Assembly (NCBI GenBank): GCA_902597095.1
Contig: CACJWK010000007.1
Location: 1 to 64,000 of the forward strand
Length of the DNA: 64,000 nucleotides
Direction of reading: 5' to 3'
Source of the DNA: an uncultured Pseudohongiella sp.
GTDB taxonomy: Bacteria; Pseudomonadota; Gammaproteobacteria; Pseudomonadales; Pseudohongiellaceae
The translations under genes were made by a program, and so were the position numbers. Every line of letters begins with the position of its first letter. Position 1 is the stretch's first letter. Under the pieces are notes generated by a model. That model was not told the DNA's origin. It searched no databases and worked only from the letters and a program-made list of their open reading frames with translations. This document shows, in pieces, positions 43,520-52,929 of this stretch.

Positions 43520-46408
43520 TCAGCTGTCCAGCGCCATCTGCAGGACTCTGGCAACGTGCAGGGCCCGGTGACCTGCTCCGTGTAAGATTTGACTACGGCA
43601 GCTGGTGCCATCGGCTACCACCAGTGTGTCTGCATCTACTTTCTCAAGAGACGGCAACAGACTTAATTGAGCCATCGCCATGCTGGCGTCATAATGTTCC
43701 GCCTCAAAGCCAAATGACCCGGCCATACCACAACAAGACGAATCGATCATTTCCACTTCTAGCCCCGGAACCAGCGCCAGAATCTGCGCGACCGGTGAAA
43801 GCGCACCGAACACCTTTTGATGACAGTGCCCGTGAACCAGCGCCCTTGACTGGGCCAGAGGCCTCAGCGCCAGATCCAGCCTCTCTGCCTGCATTTCACT
43901 AAGCAGGAATTCCTCAAGCAGCCATGTATTTTTTGCCAGCCTATCAGACTGCTGACCCGGTAGCAGTGCCTGAAATTCGTCTCGCAGCGTTAGCAGGCAG
44001 GAAGGCTCCAGTCCGACAACCGGAACGCCCCGCTCTACAAAAGGCCAGAGCGCCGCGATAGTCCGCCGAACTTCGCTCTTCGCCTCATCAAGAAGCCCAT
44101 TACTAATAAACGTACGGCCACAACACAGCGGACGCGGACCATCCAATGCTTCCGGTACATGAACGCGATATCCGGCTGCAGTTAACACTGATACCGCAGC
44201 TTCTGCATTTTCCTTCTCAAAACACCCGTTAAAGGTGTCCACCAGCAAGACCACCTCATTTGTGGCTGACGCCGCTGGAGAATGTTGTACCTGTCGTCGA
44301 AAGTGGTCGGTTCGCCAGGTAGGAAGTGTCCGACGCGCTGACAAACCCAGCAGTTTTTCAGAGAGGATTGGCAGACCGGGAATACGATCTCGCAAATTCA
44401 GCAGAGGCGACAGAAATTTGATCTTATGCGCGTAACGAGGGAGATAGGCAAATAACCTCTCCCTGAGTGGCAGGCCATGACGCGAGCGGTAGTGATATAA
44501 AAATTCGGTTTTCATCCGGGCCATATCAACCCCGGTCGGACATTCGCGCTTGCATGCCTTACAGCCAACGCAAAGCCGCATGGCGTCATACATTTGCTCT
44601 GAAGTAAAGGCGCCCTCTCCCAGCTGACCTGTCAATGCCAGACGTAGGCTATTTGCCCGCCCTCGTGTCAGATGCTGCTCCTCGCCGGTGATTCTATAAG
44701 AGGGACACATGGAGCCATCGTGGACTTTCCTACAGGCACCATTGTTGTTACACATCTCCGTCGCACGATCGAAGCCATTCCAGGCTGACCAGTCTAGTTG
44801 AGTATCGACGGCAATGGGTTTATAGCCGGGCGGGTAGCGCATGAGGTTTCGATCGTCCATCTTATAGGGATGAACGATTTTCCCGGGATTAAAGAGCCCG
44901 CGCGGATCAAAGAGCTGCTTTATTTCCTCGAAATTACTCACCATTTGATCGCCAAACATCGGGCGATGAAATTCGGAGCGAGAGATTCCATCTCCATGCT
45001 CACCAGAGTGAGAGCCTTTGTATTGGCGCACCATCTCGAGAGTCTCTTCAACAATCGCCCGCATCTTTATTGCGCCGGCTTCTTCCTTCATGTTGAGGAT
45101 AGGTCTGACGTGGAGACAGCCTACGGATGCGTGCGCGTAAAACGTTCCTGAAGTGCCATGCTTTTCGAAAATTTCAGTCAGTCGGCGAGTGTATTCGGCA
45201 AGATCTTCAAGACGCACCGCACAGTCTTCGATAAAGGAGACAGGTTTTCCATCACTTTTCATCGACATCATGATATTAAGGCCTGATTTTCGTACTTCCC
45301 AAACTGCGGCTTGAAATTCCGTCTCGGCGGCTTCGACCACGGCATCAGGAAACCCCAGATCTCCCATCAACTCATTCAGCTGACGCAGACTCTGTAACTG
45401 CTCATCCAGATCAGCACCGGCAAATTCCACAAGCAGAAGCGCCTGCGGCTCTCCTTTTACGAAGCGCCTGACCGTTGGCGCAAAAAGCGGAATGTCCCGC
45501 GCCAGGTCAATCATCGTGCGGTCAACCAGTTCAACAGCCGCCGGATTGAGTTTCACGATGTGCTGCGTGCAATCCATAGCCGAATAAAAACTCGGGAAGT
45601 GGCAGATACCGAGAACCTTATGAGACGGCACAGGTTGGAGATCGAGATGTATGCGCTGAAAGAAACCCAGCGTGCCTTCAGAACCTACCAGAAGATGGCC
45701 GAAATTGGGCTGCTTCTGAATCAGCGCGTCAATATTGTAGCCCCCCACTCTTCGCAGTAGATCGGGGAATCGATCGGTAATTTCCCCGGCCTCGCGCTTG
45801 CCCAATTCCAGGAGCTCTTTCAGTAAATGGTCTGGAATAGCAGGCGCCGGCATGCGGCCGTTTGATGGTCCGAAATGGATCTTACTGCCGTCAGCAAGCA
45901 GAGCCTCGACGCTGCGCACGTTGTCAACCATATTACCATAGCGAATCGAGCGAGCCCCGCAGCTGTTATTCCCGGTCATACCGCCTATGGTGGCGCGATT
46001 CGCTGTGGAAACATCAACCGGATAGAATAATCCGTAAGGCTTGAGGAAACGATTGAGATGATCCAGCACCATGCCTGGCTGGACACACGCGGTACGTCCC
46101 TTCTGATCGAAGGTCAGTAACTGATTGAGGTGACAGGTGGTATCAAGAACCAGCGCCTCGCCAACTGTCTGGCCATTCTGTGAGGTTCCGCCTCCTCTGG
46201 GCAAAACAGGCACTCCGTATTCAGACGCGAGCTGCACCGCAACTTCTACATCTTCATCTCCATCCGGGATTACGACGCCGAGGGGCATTAACTGATAGAT
46301 CGAGGCGTCGGTGCTGTATCTGCCCCGACTGAACGCATCAAACAAGACTTCGCCTCGAAGGTTGTCTCGTAATCGACGCTGTAGAGTATTTAGTGAATCA
46401 TTGATCAA
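43520..46408 (-). CDS. YdiJ-like FAD-linked D-2-hydroxyacid dehydrogenase with Fe-S/CCG domains
   Basis: A 962-residue fusion. Residues 1-470 are a VAO-type FAD oxidase (VLPRGGGTSQNGQTVGEALV, ANRATIGGMTGNNSCGARS). The middle holds CNNNGACRKVHDGSMCPSYR and the 4Fe-4S motif CVGCKACKRECP. The last third has two CCG heterodisulfide-type motifs (RPLCCGRTF, DSSCCGMAGSFG). This matches YdiJ-type enzymes that oxidise D-2-hydroxyglutarate or D-lactate and pass electrons to quinone. The start is TTG; no in-frame ATG fits the N-terminus. It converges on the GntP gene with a 17-bp gap. Confidence 0.9.
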   Translation of the reverse strand: MINDSLNTLQRRLRDNLRGEVLFDAFSRGRYSTDASIYQLMPLGVVIPDGDEDVEVAVQLASEYGVPVLPRGGGTSQNGQTVGEALVLDTTCHLNQLLTFDQKGRTACVQPGMVLDHLNRFLKPYGLFYPVDVSTANRATIGGMTGNNSCGARSIRYGNMVDNVRSVEALLADGSKIHFGPSNGRMPAPAIPDHLLKELLELGKREAGEITDRFPDLLRRVGGYNIDALIQKQPNFGHLLVGSEGTLGFFQRIHLDLQPVPSHKVLGICHFPSFYSAMDCTQHIVKLNPAAVELVDRTMIDLARDIPLFAPTVRRFVKGEPQALLLVEFAGADLDEQLQSLRQLNELMGDLGFPDAVVEAAETEFQAAVWEVRKSGLNIMMSMKSDGKPVSFIEDCAVRLEDLAEYTRRLTEIFEKHGTSGTFYAHASVGCLHVRPILNMKEEAGAIKMRAIVEETLEMVRQYKGSHSGEHGDGISRSEFHRPMFGDQMVSNFEEIKQLFDPRGLFNPGKIVHPYKMDDRNLMRYPPGYKPIAVDTQLDWSAWNGFDRATEMCNNNGACRKVHDGSMCPSYRITGEEQHLTRGRANSLRLALTGQLGEGAFTSEQMYDAMRLCVGCKACKRECPTGVDMARMKTEFLYHYRSRHGLPLRERLFAYLPRYAHKIKFLSPLLNLRDRIPGLPILSEKLLGLSARRTLPTWRTDHFRRQVQHSPAASATNEVVLLVDTFNGCFEKENAEAAVSVLTAAGYRVHVPEALDGPRPLCCGRTFISNGLLDEAKSEVRRTIAALWPFVERGVPVVGLEPSCLLTLRDEFQALLPGQQSDRLAKNTWLLEEFLLSEMQAERLDLALRPLAQSRALVHGHCHQKVFGALSPVAQILALVPGLEVEMIDSSCCGMAGSFGFEAEHYDASMAMAQLSLLPSLEKVDADTLVVADGTSCRSQILHGAGHRALHVARVLQMALDS

Positions 46409-46488
46409 GGCTTTCTCACGGAATATCCATCGCTGACTTCAGAACATTTGTTATCGAACCTATTTCTGGCAGAGCATCCACTATGCGA

Positions 46489-46980
46489 TTACAGCCTTCG
46501 CCAGGTCAGGGTGGCCGTCGTCCGGCCTTCAGCGTTTTTTAACGAAAGTCTCAGAAGGTCGCCTTCGAACTCATAGAAGCGGACATTATCTCCGCCAACC
46601 CAACCGGGCATGAGGGGCGAGCCCTCTACGTGGTGAATTACAATTTTCTTCTCGCTATCTACCGTGACCTTGCCCCAATAGGCAAAACCTCCGGTCAGCC
46701 TGCCGCCAGCTTCGCGCTCAAGCTCTGGCAGGCCGCTTGGCATCCCAAGACCTGACATATTGCCTGCCCGGTCATAGCTCAGCCTGCCCACATATTTCAT
46801 GTCGACCGCCGGTCCAGCCTCCGGGTAGGTCACATAACTGATCAGCGTATAATCTCCAACGAACCGCTCCGCGTCCGTTTGCGCCTGACCGACAGTAGTC
46901 AGGGGCAAAGCGAGCATGCAGAGCATCAAAGCACGGCCGAAGGCCCTGGAAAACCTACTGAATATCTCAGCTGTTTTCAT
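46489..46980 (-). CDS. Secreted lipocalin-like protein
   Basis: A 163-residue protein with signal peptide (cleavage near GQAQT34) and a lipocalin-5-like domain. It opens FVGDYTLISYVTYPEAGPAV and continues with strands (GRLSYDRAGNMSGLGMPSG, GGFAYWGKVTVDSEKKIVIH, TATLTWRRL). Such proteins bind small hydrophobic ligands, but no specific function is known. It follows ggt by 12 bp and is probably cotranscribed with it. Confidence 0.75.
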   Translation of the reverse strand: MKTAEIFSRFSRAFGRALMLCMLALPLTTVGQAQTDAERFVGDYTLISYVTYPEAGPAVDMKYVGRLSYDRAGNMSGLGMPSGLPELEREAGGRLTGGFAYWGKVTVDSEKKIVIHHVEGSPLMPGWVGGDNVRFYEFEGDLLRLSLKNAEGRTTATLTWRRL

Positions 46981-46992
46981 AGAATTCCGACC

Positions 46993-48732
46993 TTAGTAGC
47001 CCACCGCCCCGCCATCTCCGCGCCGTGAATCAGCCGCCCCGAGGAACAGGTCCTGGTCACGATCGTAGTAGACCCCCATAGCAGCCCCCTGCGAGTCCCG
47101 CTCTCTGGTCTGGTGACCACGATCTCGGTAACTGTTAAGGGTGTCGGCAGAGAGCGCATTGGATTCAACACTAGTGATGTCGGGCAACCATTGATGGTGA
47201 ATTCTGCCAGCCTCAATGGCCTCGGCAATATTAAAACCATGATCAATCACATTCAGTATGACCTGCATGGTGGTATTGATGATGGTCTTGCCACCCGGGC
47301 TGCCCACAGCGAAGAGCGGCTTTCCGTCCCGCGCGACGATGGTAGGCGTCATGCTCGAGAGGGGCCGCTTTTCGGCAGCAACCAAGTTTGGCGTAGTGCC
47401 AATCTGACCACGCAGATCCGTTACCCCAGGCACTGCATTGAAATCACCGAGCTCATTGTTCAGTAGGTATCCTCCACCCGCAACGGTGATGGCGGAACCA
47501 TAGCCAAATTCCAGTGTGTAAGTCAGGCTCACCATATTGCCGTCTTTGTCTACCACAGAAAAATGCGTGGTTTCTTCCGACTCATAAACCTGAGCAAACA
47601 ACTCAGGGTTGCTCTCTGATTTTTGGGTCATATCGATAGAGGCACGCAGTTCGCTTGCATAGCCTTTGTCGAGCAAGCGATCCAGCGGCATAGCCTCGTT
47701 GAAGTCAGGGTCACCAAGATGCTCCGCCCGATCGGAGTAGGCTCTGCGCATAGACTCTGTCAACACATGCAGGTAATCCGCAGAATTGTGTCCCATGGCA
47801 GCCAGATCGAAGCCCTCCAGTATGTTCAGCATTTGCACAATTCCCACGCCACCGGAGCTAGGGGGCGGCATGCTGACAATATCGTAGCCCCTATAATTGC
47901 CGCGAATCGGCTCACGTTCTTTCGCCTCGTAGGCTGCAAGATCTTCTTCTGTGATCAGTCCGCCGATGTCCGCCATAAAATCAGCAAACCGCTCTGCATT
48001 TTCTCCCCGATAAAAGCCGTCCGCACCGTGATCCCTGATCAGCTCCAGAGTGTGTGCCAAATCGGGTTGCACCCAGGTCTCACCCAAGCGGTAGAAAGAG
48101 CCATCTGCTTTGAAGAATTTTCGGGCAGAAGCCGGATACTGACGCAAGCGGCTGGCGCTTCTTTCAAATCCTGTCTGCAAAGAATAAGTGATCGGAATGC
48201 CGTTGCGGGCGAGCTCTATAGCAGGCTGCACCAGGTCCGCCCAGGCCATCGATCCCAAGCGCTGATGAGCCAGATAAAGCCCTGCCACCGTGCCCGGCAC
48301 ACCGACAGCAAGCGGGCCGAAATGATTAGAGTTGTTCACCACGCTGCCGTCGAGGCCCAGATACATGCGCTCGGTTGCGCCCATCGGCGCTTTCTCTCGG
48401 AAATCAAATGTCGTCGCCATGCCGTCATCATCATGATAGATGAGAAACCCGCCACCGCCGATGTTTCCAGCTGAAGGCCAAGTCACGGCCAATGCGAGCG
48501 CCGTGGCGATCGCCGCGTCCACGGCATTCCCACCAGCCTGAAGCGTGCTAGCACCCACTTCTGATGCCAGCACGGACGCGCTGCTGACCATGCCATTTTT
48601 GGCATAAACGGGAGTACGACCTCCGGCTCCAAAGGACGGGTGAATGACGGATAAACTGCAAACCAACAGGAAGGTCAGCAAGCCGGCCGAGAACTTTCGG
48701 ACCACCCCCATAGGTGTAAAGATCATGCGCAT
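46993..48732 (-). CDS. ggt: Gamma-glutamyltransferase
   Basis: GGT removes gamma-glutamyl groups from glutathione and related peptides in the periplasm. The 579-residue precursor has an N-terminal signal (cleavage near SFGAGG), the family start GMVSSASVLASEVGASTLQA, GGNAVDAAIATALAL, and the autocatalytic cleavage site at Thr388 (ESEETTHFSVVDKDGNM). The C-terminal small subunit contains PLSSMTPTIV and GSPGGKTIINTTMQVI. It fits the window's theme of organic nitrogen release outside the cytoplasm. Confidence 0.94.
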   Translation of the reverse strand: MRMIFTPMGVVRKFSAGLLTFLLVCSLSVIHPSFGAGGRTPVYAKNGMVSSASVLASEVGASTLQAGGNAVDAAIATALALAVTWPSAGNIGGGGFLIYHDDDGMATTFDFREKAPMGATERMYLGLDGSVVNNSNHFGPLAVGVPGTVAGLYLAHQRLGSMAWADLVQPAIELARNGIPITYSLQTGFERSASRLRQYPASARKFFKADGSFYRLGETWVQPDLAHTLELIRDHGADGFYRGENAERFADFMADIGGLITEEDLAAYEAKEREPIRGNYRGYDIVSMPPPSSGGVGIVQMLNILEGFDLAAMGHNSADYLHVLTESMRRAYSDRAEHLGDPDFNEAMPLDRLLDKGYASELRASIDMTQKSESNPELFAQVYESEETTHFSVVDKDGNMVSLTYTLEFGYGSAITVAGGGYLLNNELGDFNAVPGVTDLRGQIGTTPNLVAAEKRPLSSMTPTIVARDGKPLFAVGSPGGKTIINTTMQVILNVIDHGFNIAEAIEAGRIHHQWLPDITSVESNALSADTLNSYRDRGHQTRERDSQGAAMGVYYDRDQDLFLGAADSRRGDGGAVGY

Positions 48733-48855
48733 AATTAACTCAATTTAATCAGTATGTTATAGTTAAAAAGCTGTATCGGAATTCCCCGACGGGCTAGTGT
48801 AAGTCAGGGACTCTGCTCGATCAAACTCATCATTGTAAAAGCGGTCAGCGCAGTG

Positions 48856-49171
48856 CTAAATTTCCAAGCCACAGCCAGATGATTCGCCTGCATCCATAGC
48901 GCTCAGAAGTTCCAATTGCAGGTGCTCGAACAAATCCTTTATTCTAGAATTGACGCGTTGAATCTGCTTTATAATGGCGCTAAAGGCGTTCTTCAGGCAG
49001 AAATCGACAATAATGCGGTGGCTCAGCGGCTCTCGTGGGTATAGCATTGGAACGGCTAATTCGTATATTGAAAACCGCTTCACACTACTGCCTTCATTGA
49101 CACGAAGGTTGCGCGAACAGTCTGATGACCCCGGAAAAGTCTCCGAATACCAAGTGGTAGAAAGAAACTCA
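48856..49171 (-). pseudogene. Possible LysR-type regulator remnant in the ggt-deiodinase gap
   Basis: The 439-bp gap between ggt and the deiodinase-like gene has no intact gene. One minus-strand reading frame here encodes [20 protein letters not shown] and then DFCLKNAF. This recalls the C-terminal end of LysR effector domains, which often read like LYPRNRHLSPKVRAFIDFL. No helix-turn-helix or full effector domain is left, and the frame runs into the neighbour. It may be the decayed end of a divergent regulator, or chance. Confidence 0.25.
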
Positions 49172-49843
49172 ATGACAAACAAAGACGCCATCAACGAGCC
49201 GCTAGTCTTCCAGTCCAAACCGGCGGAGCAAATGCAAAAGTCTGCCCGCGAGTTTTACGAAACCGTGCGAACGCGCAGAACTGTCCGGGAATTTTCAGAT
49301 AATCCGGTTCCTCGAGGGGTAATAGAAAATTGTTTGCGCGCCGCGGGAACAGCACCCAGTGGAGCCAATCGACAACCCTGGCACTTTTCGGTGGTTAGCG
49401 ATCCAGAACTTAAACGGAAGATTCGCGTAAGGGCCGAAGCCGAAGAACGAGAGTTTTATACCTCAAGGGCGCCACAGGACTGGCTGGACGCTCTGGCGCC
49501 TCTTGGTACTGATGCCGACAAGCCCTTTCTCGAAACCGCGCCCTACCTGATCATCATCTTCGGAGAAAAATTCAGCAAAGACCAAAACGAGGCCAAACTA
49601 AAAAACTATTACGTTAGTGAATCTGTGGGAATTGCGACCGGCGTCTTGATTACAGCGTTGCATACAGCCGGGCTGGCTACCTTGACCCATACGCCCGCGC
49701 CCATGAAATTCCTGAACGAACTGGTTGGCAGACCACCATCGGAAAAACCCTATATGATCCTCGTTACCGGGTTCCCAGCAGAGGGATCAACAGTTCCTGC
49801 CATTGGCCGTAAATCCCTGGACGACATTGCGAGCTTTCTCTGA
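49172..49843 (+). CDS. Iodotyrosine deiodinase-like flavoprotein (nitroreductase superfamily)
   Basis: A 223-residue FMN enzyme. The N-terminal [18 protein letters not shown] and [15 protein letters not shown] are typical of nitroreductases. The closest match by motif is the iodotyrosine deiodinase branch. The lid residues that grip the amino-acid part of halotyrosine in human IYD (E157, Y161, K182) are matched by E92, Y96 and K117, with the same 4- and 25-residue spacings. The [20 protein letters not shown] segment is also typical of that branch. Such enzymes remove halogens reductively from halotyrosines. The frame is open upstream, but ATG 49172 gives the family length. Weak Shine-Dalgarno. 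Confidence 0.8.
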   Translation: MTNKDAINEPLVFQSKPAEQMQKSAREFYETVRTRRTVREFSDNPVPRGVIENCLRAAGTAPSGANRQPWHFSVVSDPELKRKIRVRAEAEEREFYTSRAPQDWLDALAPLGTDADKPFLETAPYLIIIFGEKFSKDQNEAKLKNYYVSESVGIATGVLITALHTAGLATLTHTPAPMKFLNELVGRPPSEKPYMILVTGFPAEGSTVPAIGRKSLDDIASFL

Positions 49844-49917
49844 AACTCAAGCAAGCCAACCTCTAATCGTCATTCAGTATAGTTCCTCATGATAGTCAAA
49901 TATTCGCCTCAGCAGGC

Positions 49918-49948
49918 AAAAAAACCCGGGTCGTAGCCCGGGTTTTTT
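49918..49948. terminator. Bidirectional rho-independent terminator
   Basis: A perfect stem AAAAACCCGGG / CCCGGGTTTTT with a 6-base loop has an A-run on its left and a T-run on its right. It stands between two convergent genes, so it can serve both strands. Confidence 0.88.
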
Positions 49949-49956
49949 TGATGTCG

Positions 49957-50778
49957 TTATTGCGGCGGATTGCCGATTGGCGTCCCTTCTTTACGCCATT
50001 CGCCGTAGATATATTCTTCAGCGAACTCAGCACACTTAAATTCGAGCAATTGATAATTCTCTGCAACGTGGCGGTACAGTGGAAAGCTGACTTTCCAGGG
50101 CTGCGTGAAGGTATTCGGGTCCGTCATGGTAGCCTCATACTGCACGTGATTGGGGCCCATCGGCGTCCAGCGCTCTTCAACGACCATCTCCCAGCTATGA
50201 TGATTACCGGCTCTGTCGAACCAGGTATCAGGCATCTGACCGGTCACTCTGACCACCAGCGTATCTCCATCCCACTCGGCATTCGAGTGCCCCATCCAAG
50301 CATCCACCTGCGACTGGATCTCCGGCTGATCCACGTACAGTATCCGATTTGATTCCGCAAATTCATAGGCAATAAGAATCACGTCCGTCGACTGCACAAT
50401 CTGGAAAGGAAATGGCAGGTAATTGGCGCGAGGCACGCCCGGCATATAACACTTGGTCAGCGGATCTTTGTCGATCGCATCGATTCGATTTTCATCTCGC
50501 TGGCGACGCGCAGGCTCGGTGTAGGGAATTCGGCCTCCCTCAACGATACCCTGACTGCCCGGAATGGCAGATAACGTACCCATCTGGCCGGGATGAGGCC
50601 CGTAAGCAGCAGCATGGGGCTCGATGTCATAGTGCGCCTTGGTCATTGCCTGCCAGATTCCGCTGAAATCAGGCTTACCTGACGGCGTCCTCGGGAACTC
50701 ATCCACCTGAGCACTGACGTTCGCGGCGAACAGGCTTAATGCCAATGCACTCAGCATTTTGTACTTACGATATTTCAT
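49957..50778 (-). CDS. Secreted protein of unknown function, paralogue of the next gene
   Basis: A 273-residue exported protein (signal MKYRKYKMLSALALSLFAAN, cleavage near SAQ). I do not recognise the family. It shares with its neighbour the N-terminal pattern PRTPSGKPDFSGIW, a central KCYMPGVPRA followed by IVQSTDVILIAYE, and a later WDGDTLVVRVT and TDPNTFTQPW, so the two arose by duplication. It lacks catalytic motifs I can name. The ATG at 50778 follows AAGGG; an earlier in-frame start is less likely. It lies 37 bp after its paralogue. Confidence 0.7.
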   Translation of the reverse strand: MKYRKYKMLSALALSLFAANVSAQVDEFPRTPSGKPDFSGIWQAMTKAHYDIEPHAAAYGPHPGQMGTLSAIPGSQGIVEGGRIPYTEPARRQRDENRIDAIDKDPLTKCYMPGVPRANYLPFPFQIVQSTDVILIAYEFAESNRILYVDQPEIQSQVDAWMGHSNAEWDGDTLVVRVTGQMPDTWFDRAGNHHSWEMVVEERWTPMGPNHVQYEATMTDPNTFTQPWKVSFPLYRHVAENYQLLEFKCAEFAEEYIYGEWRKEGTPIGNPPQ

Positions 50779-50815
50779 TATTAACCCTTTTGTTCCTTCT
50801 GTGAGTTTTATCAAT

Positions 50816-51853
50816 CTAGCTGTCGTCGCCAGCTCGCTGTTCGGCCATACGTTCGCCCCGAAGGATATTCACCATTCCATAATTTCCTTCGTGGCAGGCG
50901 TATTCATAGATCTGTCCGGCCACCTTAGTCATCGGTACAATCGCAGTGATCTTGTCGGTAAACGTAGTTGGATCATCGATTGTGAATTCATAGTTAACCG
51001 TGTCATACGCCGTGCGGGTAAACCGCTCGGTCAACACCATGTCGAAGTTGGTGCCGGTGCTGCTGAACGTCTGTCGATACCCATTGAAATTTCGCGTTTG
51101 CACGACCAGAGAGTTCTCCTCCCACCAGCCGCGAGAGTCTCCTGACCAGAGACGAATATCCTCATCGAGAGCAGGCGCTTCAACCAGGGGCACAATCCGG
51201 GCGTCATGAATCATCTCCGTGAATATCACGGCGGTGTCCCGATTCTGAACGATCTGCATGTTATTGTTGTACAAGCTTGGCACAAACGGTGGTCCCGAGT
51301 TAAAGCCCACGATGCATCGCTCTGATAGTCCTCTATCTTCCGGACCGTCCTTGGCGATACCGCCGACGACATACCGCACTGGACGGGAGCCCGGAATATC
51401 TGGGCCAAGGCCGCCAAACGCCCTGGGCGCGCCTTCAACCGCAGGAGGCACACGGCCATTTTCCGGGTAGACGATGTGCGAAGTTCGAACCGTATCGCCA
51501 AGTCCTGCCACTTCAAACCAGAAATCATTGTAGCCACCGGGATCTCCGGTGACCGGTGGTGCCTCCGGATCGACCACTCGCTTTGCCGCCGCAGCGTCAG
51601 CAGCAGCCGCCGCTCTAGCCTGACGTTCAACCGCTTCCTCGATTTGTTCCGCGGTCAGAAATTCTTGGGTGCCGTAGCGGGTGGGCCGCTGCATGGGCGT
51701 ATTGGAACTGAAATTCCACACCCCCTGCAGATCAGGCTGACCCCATTGCGTTCTAGGAACCTCGTAATCCGTTTGCGCCTGAGCGCCGTGCAGGAGCGCG
51801 ATACAGCACGCCGTTGTCAGTGTCGTGGACAAGGATCGCTTTTTGATAATCAT
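50816..51853 (-). CDS. Secreted protein of unknown function, larger paralogue
   Basis: A 345-residue exported protein (signal peptide, cleavage near AQA-QTDY). It has the same skeleton as the downstream gene: PRTQWGQPDLQGVWNF, RCIVGFNSGPPFVPSLYNNN with QIVQNRDTAVIFTE, WWEENSLVVQTRNFNG, and DDPTTFTDK. It differs by an Ala-rich insert near residues 75-92 and a longer middle. Secreted proteins with this G-x-PDL-x-G-x-W pattern are, to my knowledge, uncharacterised. Transcribed just before its smaller paralogue. Confidence 0.7.
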   Translation of the reverse strand: MIIKKRSLSTTLTTACCIALLHGAQAQTDYEVPRTQWGQPDLQGVWNFSSNTPMQRPTRYGTQEFLTAEQIEEAVERQARAAAAADAAAAKRVVDPEAPPVTGDPGGYNDFWFEVAGLGDTVRTSHIVYPENGRVPPAVEGAPRAFGGLGPDIPGSRPVRYVVGGIAKDGPEDRGLSERCIVGFNSGPPFVPSLYNNNMQIVQNRDTAVIFTEMIHDARIVPLVEAPALDEDIRLWSGDSRGWWEENSLVVQTRNFNGYRQTFSSTGTNFDMVLTERFTRTAYDTVNYEFTIDDPTTFTDKITAIVPMTKVAGQIYEYACHEGNYGMVNILRGERMAEQRAGDDS

Positions 51854-51985
51854 GCTTAACTTTCCGATATTGTCTTATGAATGCGTAAAAGTAGAGCTTT
51901 GCCTAATAATAATCAATAGGACTGGCCGGCGTTCACCGCACCCCGGGGGGGCTTGATCGCAGTTGGAAGAACTTCGCGGAGCTTA

Positions 51986-52852
51986 TTACCACCGCGTGTA
52001 ACGGGTTAGCAAGCTGGAAGTATCCCAGCGGCCACCGCCAGCCAGCTGGACCTCTTGATAGAAACTATCCACCAGGGCGGTAACGGGTAATTCAGCTCCG
52101 TTCTTCGCAGCCTCAGCCAGAGCTATCCCCAGATCTTTTCGCATCCAGTCGACCGCAAAACCAAATTCATACTGATCCTGCAGCATCGTCTGATATCGAT
52201 TTTCCATCTGCCAGGAACCCGCCGCGCCCTTGGAAATTGTCTCTATCAGCGCCTCTCCTTCAAGGCCTGCTTTCATCGCGAAACTCAAGCCTTCAGCCAA
52301 CCCCTGCACCACGCCGGCGATACAGATCTGATTGACCATCTTTGCCAGTTGACCATGGCCCGCCGGTCCGAGCAGCTTGCTGAATCTCGAGTAGCAGTCG
52401 ATGACCGGCTTGGCCAGATCATAAGTGGACTGGTCACCGCCAATCATCACGGTTAGCGCGCCATTCTCCGCACCCGCCTGCCCACCAGAAACCGGCGCAT
52501 CCAGAAACTGCTTACCTTGCTGTTGGGCTGCCTCAGCGAGCTCCCGCGCCAGCTCGGCAGAAGCCGTTGTGTGATCCACCAGAATCGCGCCGGGCTTCAT
52601 GGAAGCGAGCGCACCGTTCTCACCCAGCACCACGGCACGAACGTCATCATCATTCCCAACACAGACCAGCACCACATCAGCATTCTTCGCAGCATCCGCT
52701 GGCGTTGGCGCCATATCACCCCCGTGCTCAGCGCACCATTGCTCAGCGCGGGCAGCATTCCGGTTAAAAACACAGATCTCGAGGCCAGCGCGGAGCACAT
52801 GGCCCGCCATGGGATACCCCATCACCCCTAGTCCGATAAATGCAACTTTCAT
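51986..52852 (-). CDS. Beta-hydroxyacid dehydrogenase (tartronate semialdehyde reductase / HIBADH family)
   Basis: A 288-residue NAD(P)-dependent enzyme with the Rossmann motif FIGLGVMGYPMAGH at the N-terminus, the substrate loop FLDAPVSGGQAGAENG near residue 118, and the catalytic lysine in GHGQLAKMVNQ. The family reduces tartronate semialdehyde or oxidises 3-hydroxyisobutyrate. AAGGAG precedes the chosen ATG by five bases; a GTG two codons earlier lacks this spacing. The GntP permease and glyoxylate-type aminotransferase elsewhere in the window make a glyoxylate/glycerate role plausible. Confidence 0.88.
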   Translation of the reverse strand: MKVAFIGLGVMGYPMAGHVLRAGLEICVFNRNAARAEQWCAEHGGDMAPTPADAAKNADVVLVCVGNDDDVRAVVLGENGALASMKPGAILVDHTTASAELARELAEAAQQQGKQFLDAPVSGGQAGAENGALTVMIGGDQSTYDLAKPVIDCYSRFSKLLGPAGHGQLAKMVNQICIAGVVQGLAEGLSFAMKAGLEGEALIETISKGAAGSWQMENRYQTMLQDQYEFGFAVDWMRKDLGIALAEAAKNGAELPVTALVDSFYQEVQLAGGGRWDTSSLLTRYTRW

Positions 52853-52929
52853 GTCCACTCCTTAATGCTCCTACGCAACAGTTTGTACGAGAAATTGCCG
52901 TGTGTTACACGCAACTGCGCTCCAGTCAC

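Noticed and set aside
48974-49171. 66-codon upstream extension of the deiodinase-like gene
   Set aside because: Its sequence is unlike the family, and the ATG at 49172 gives the usual length.
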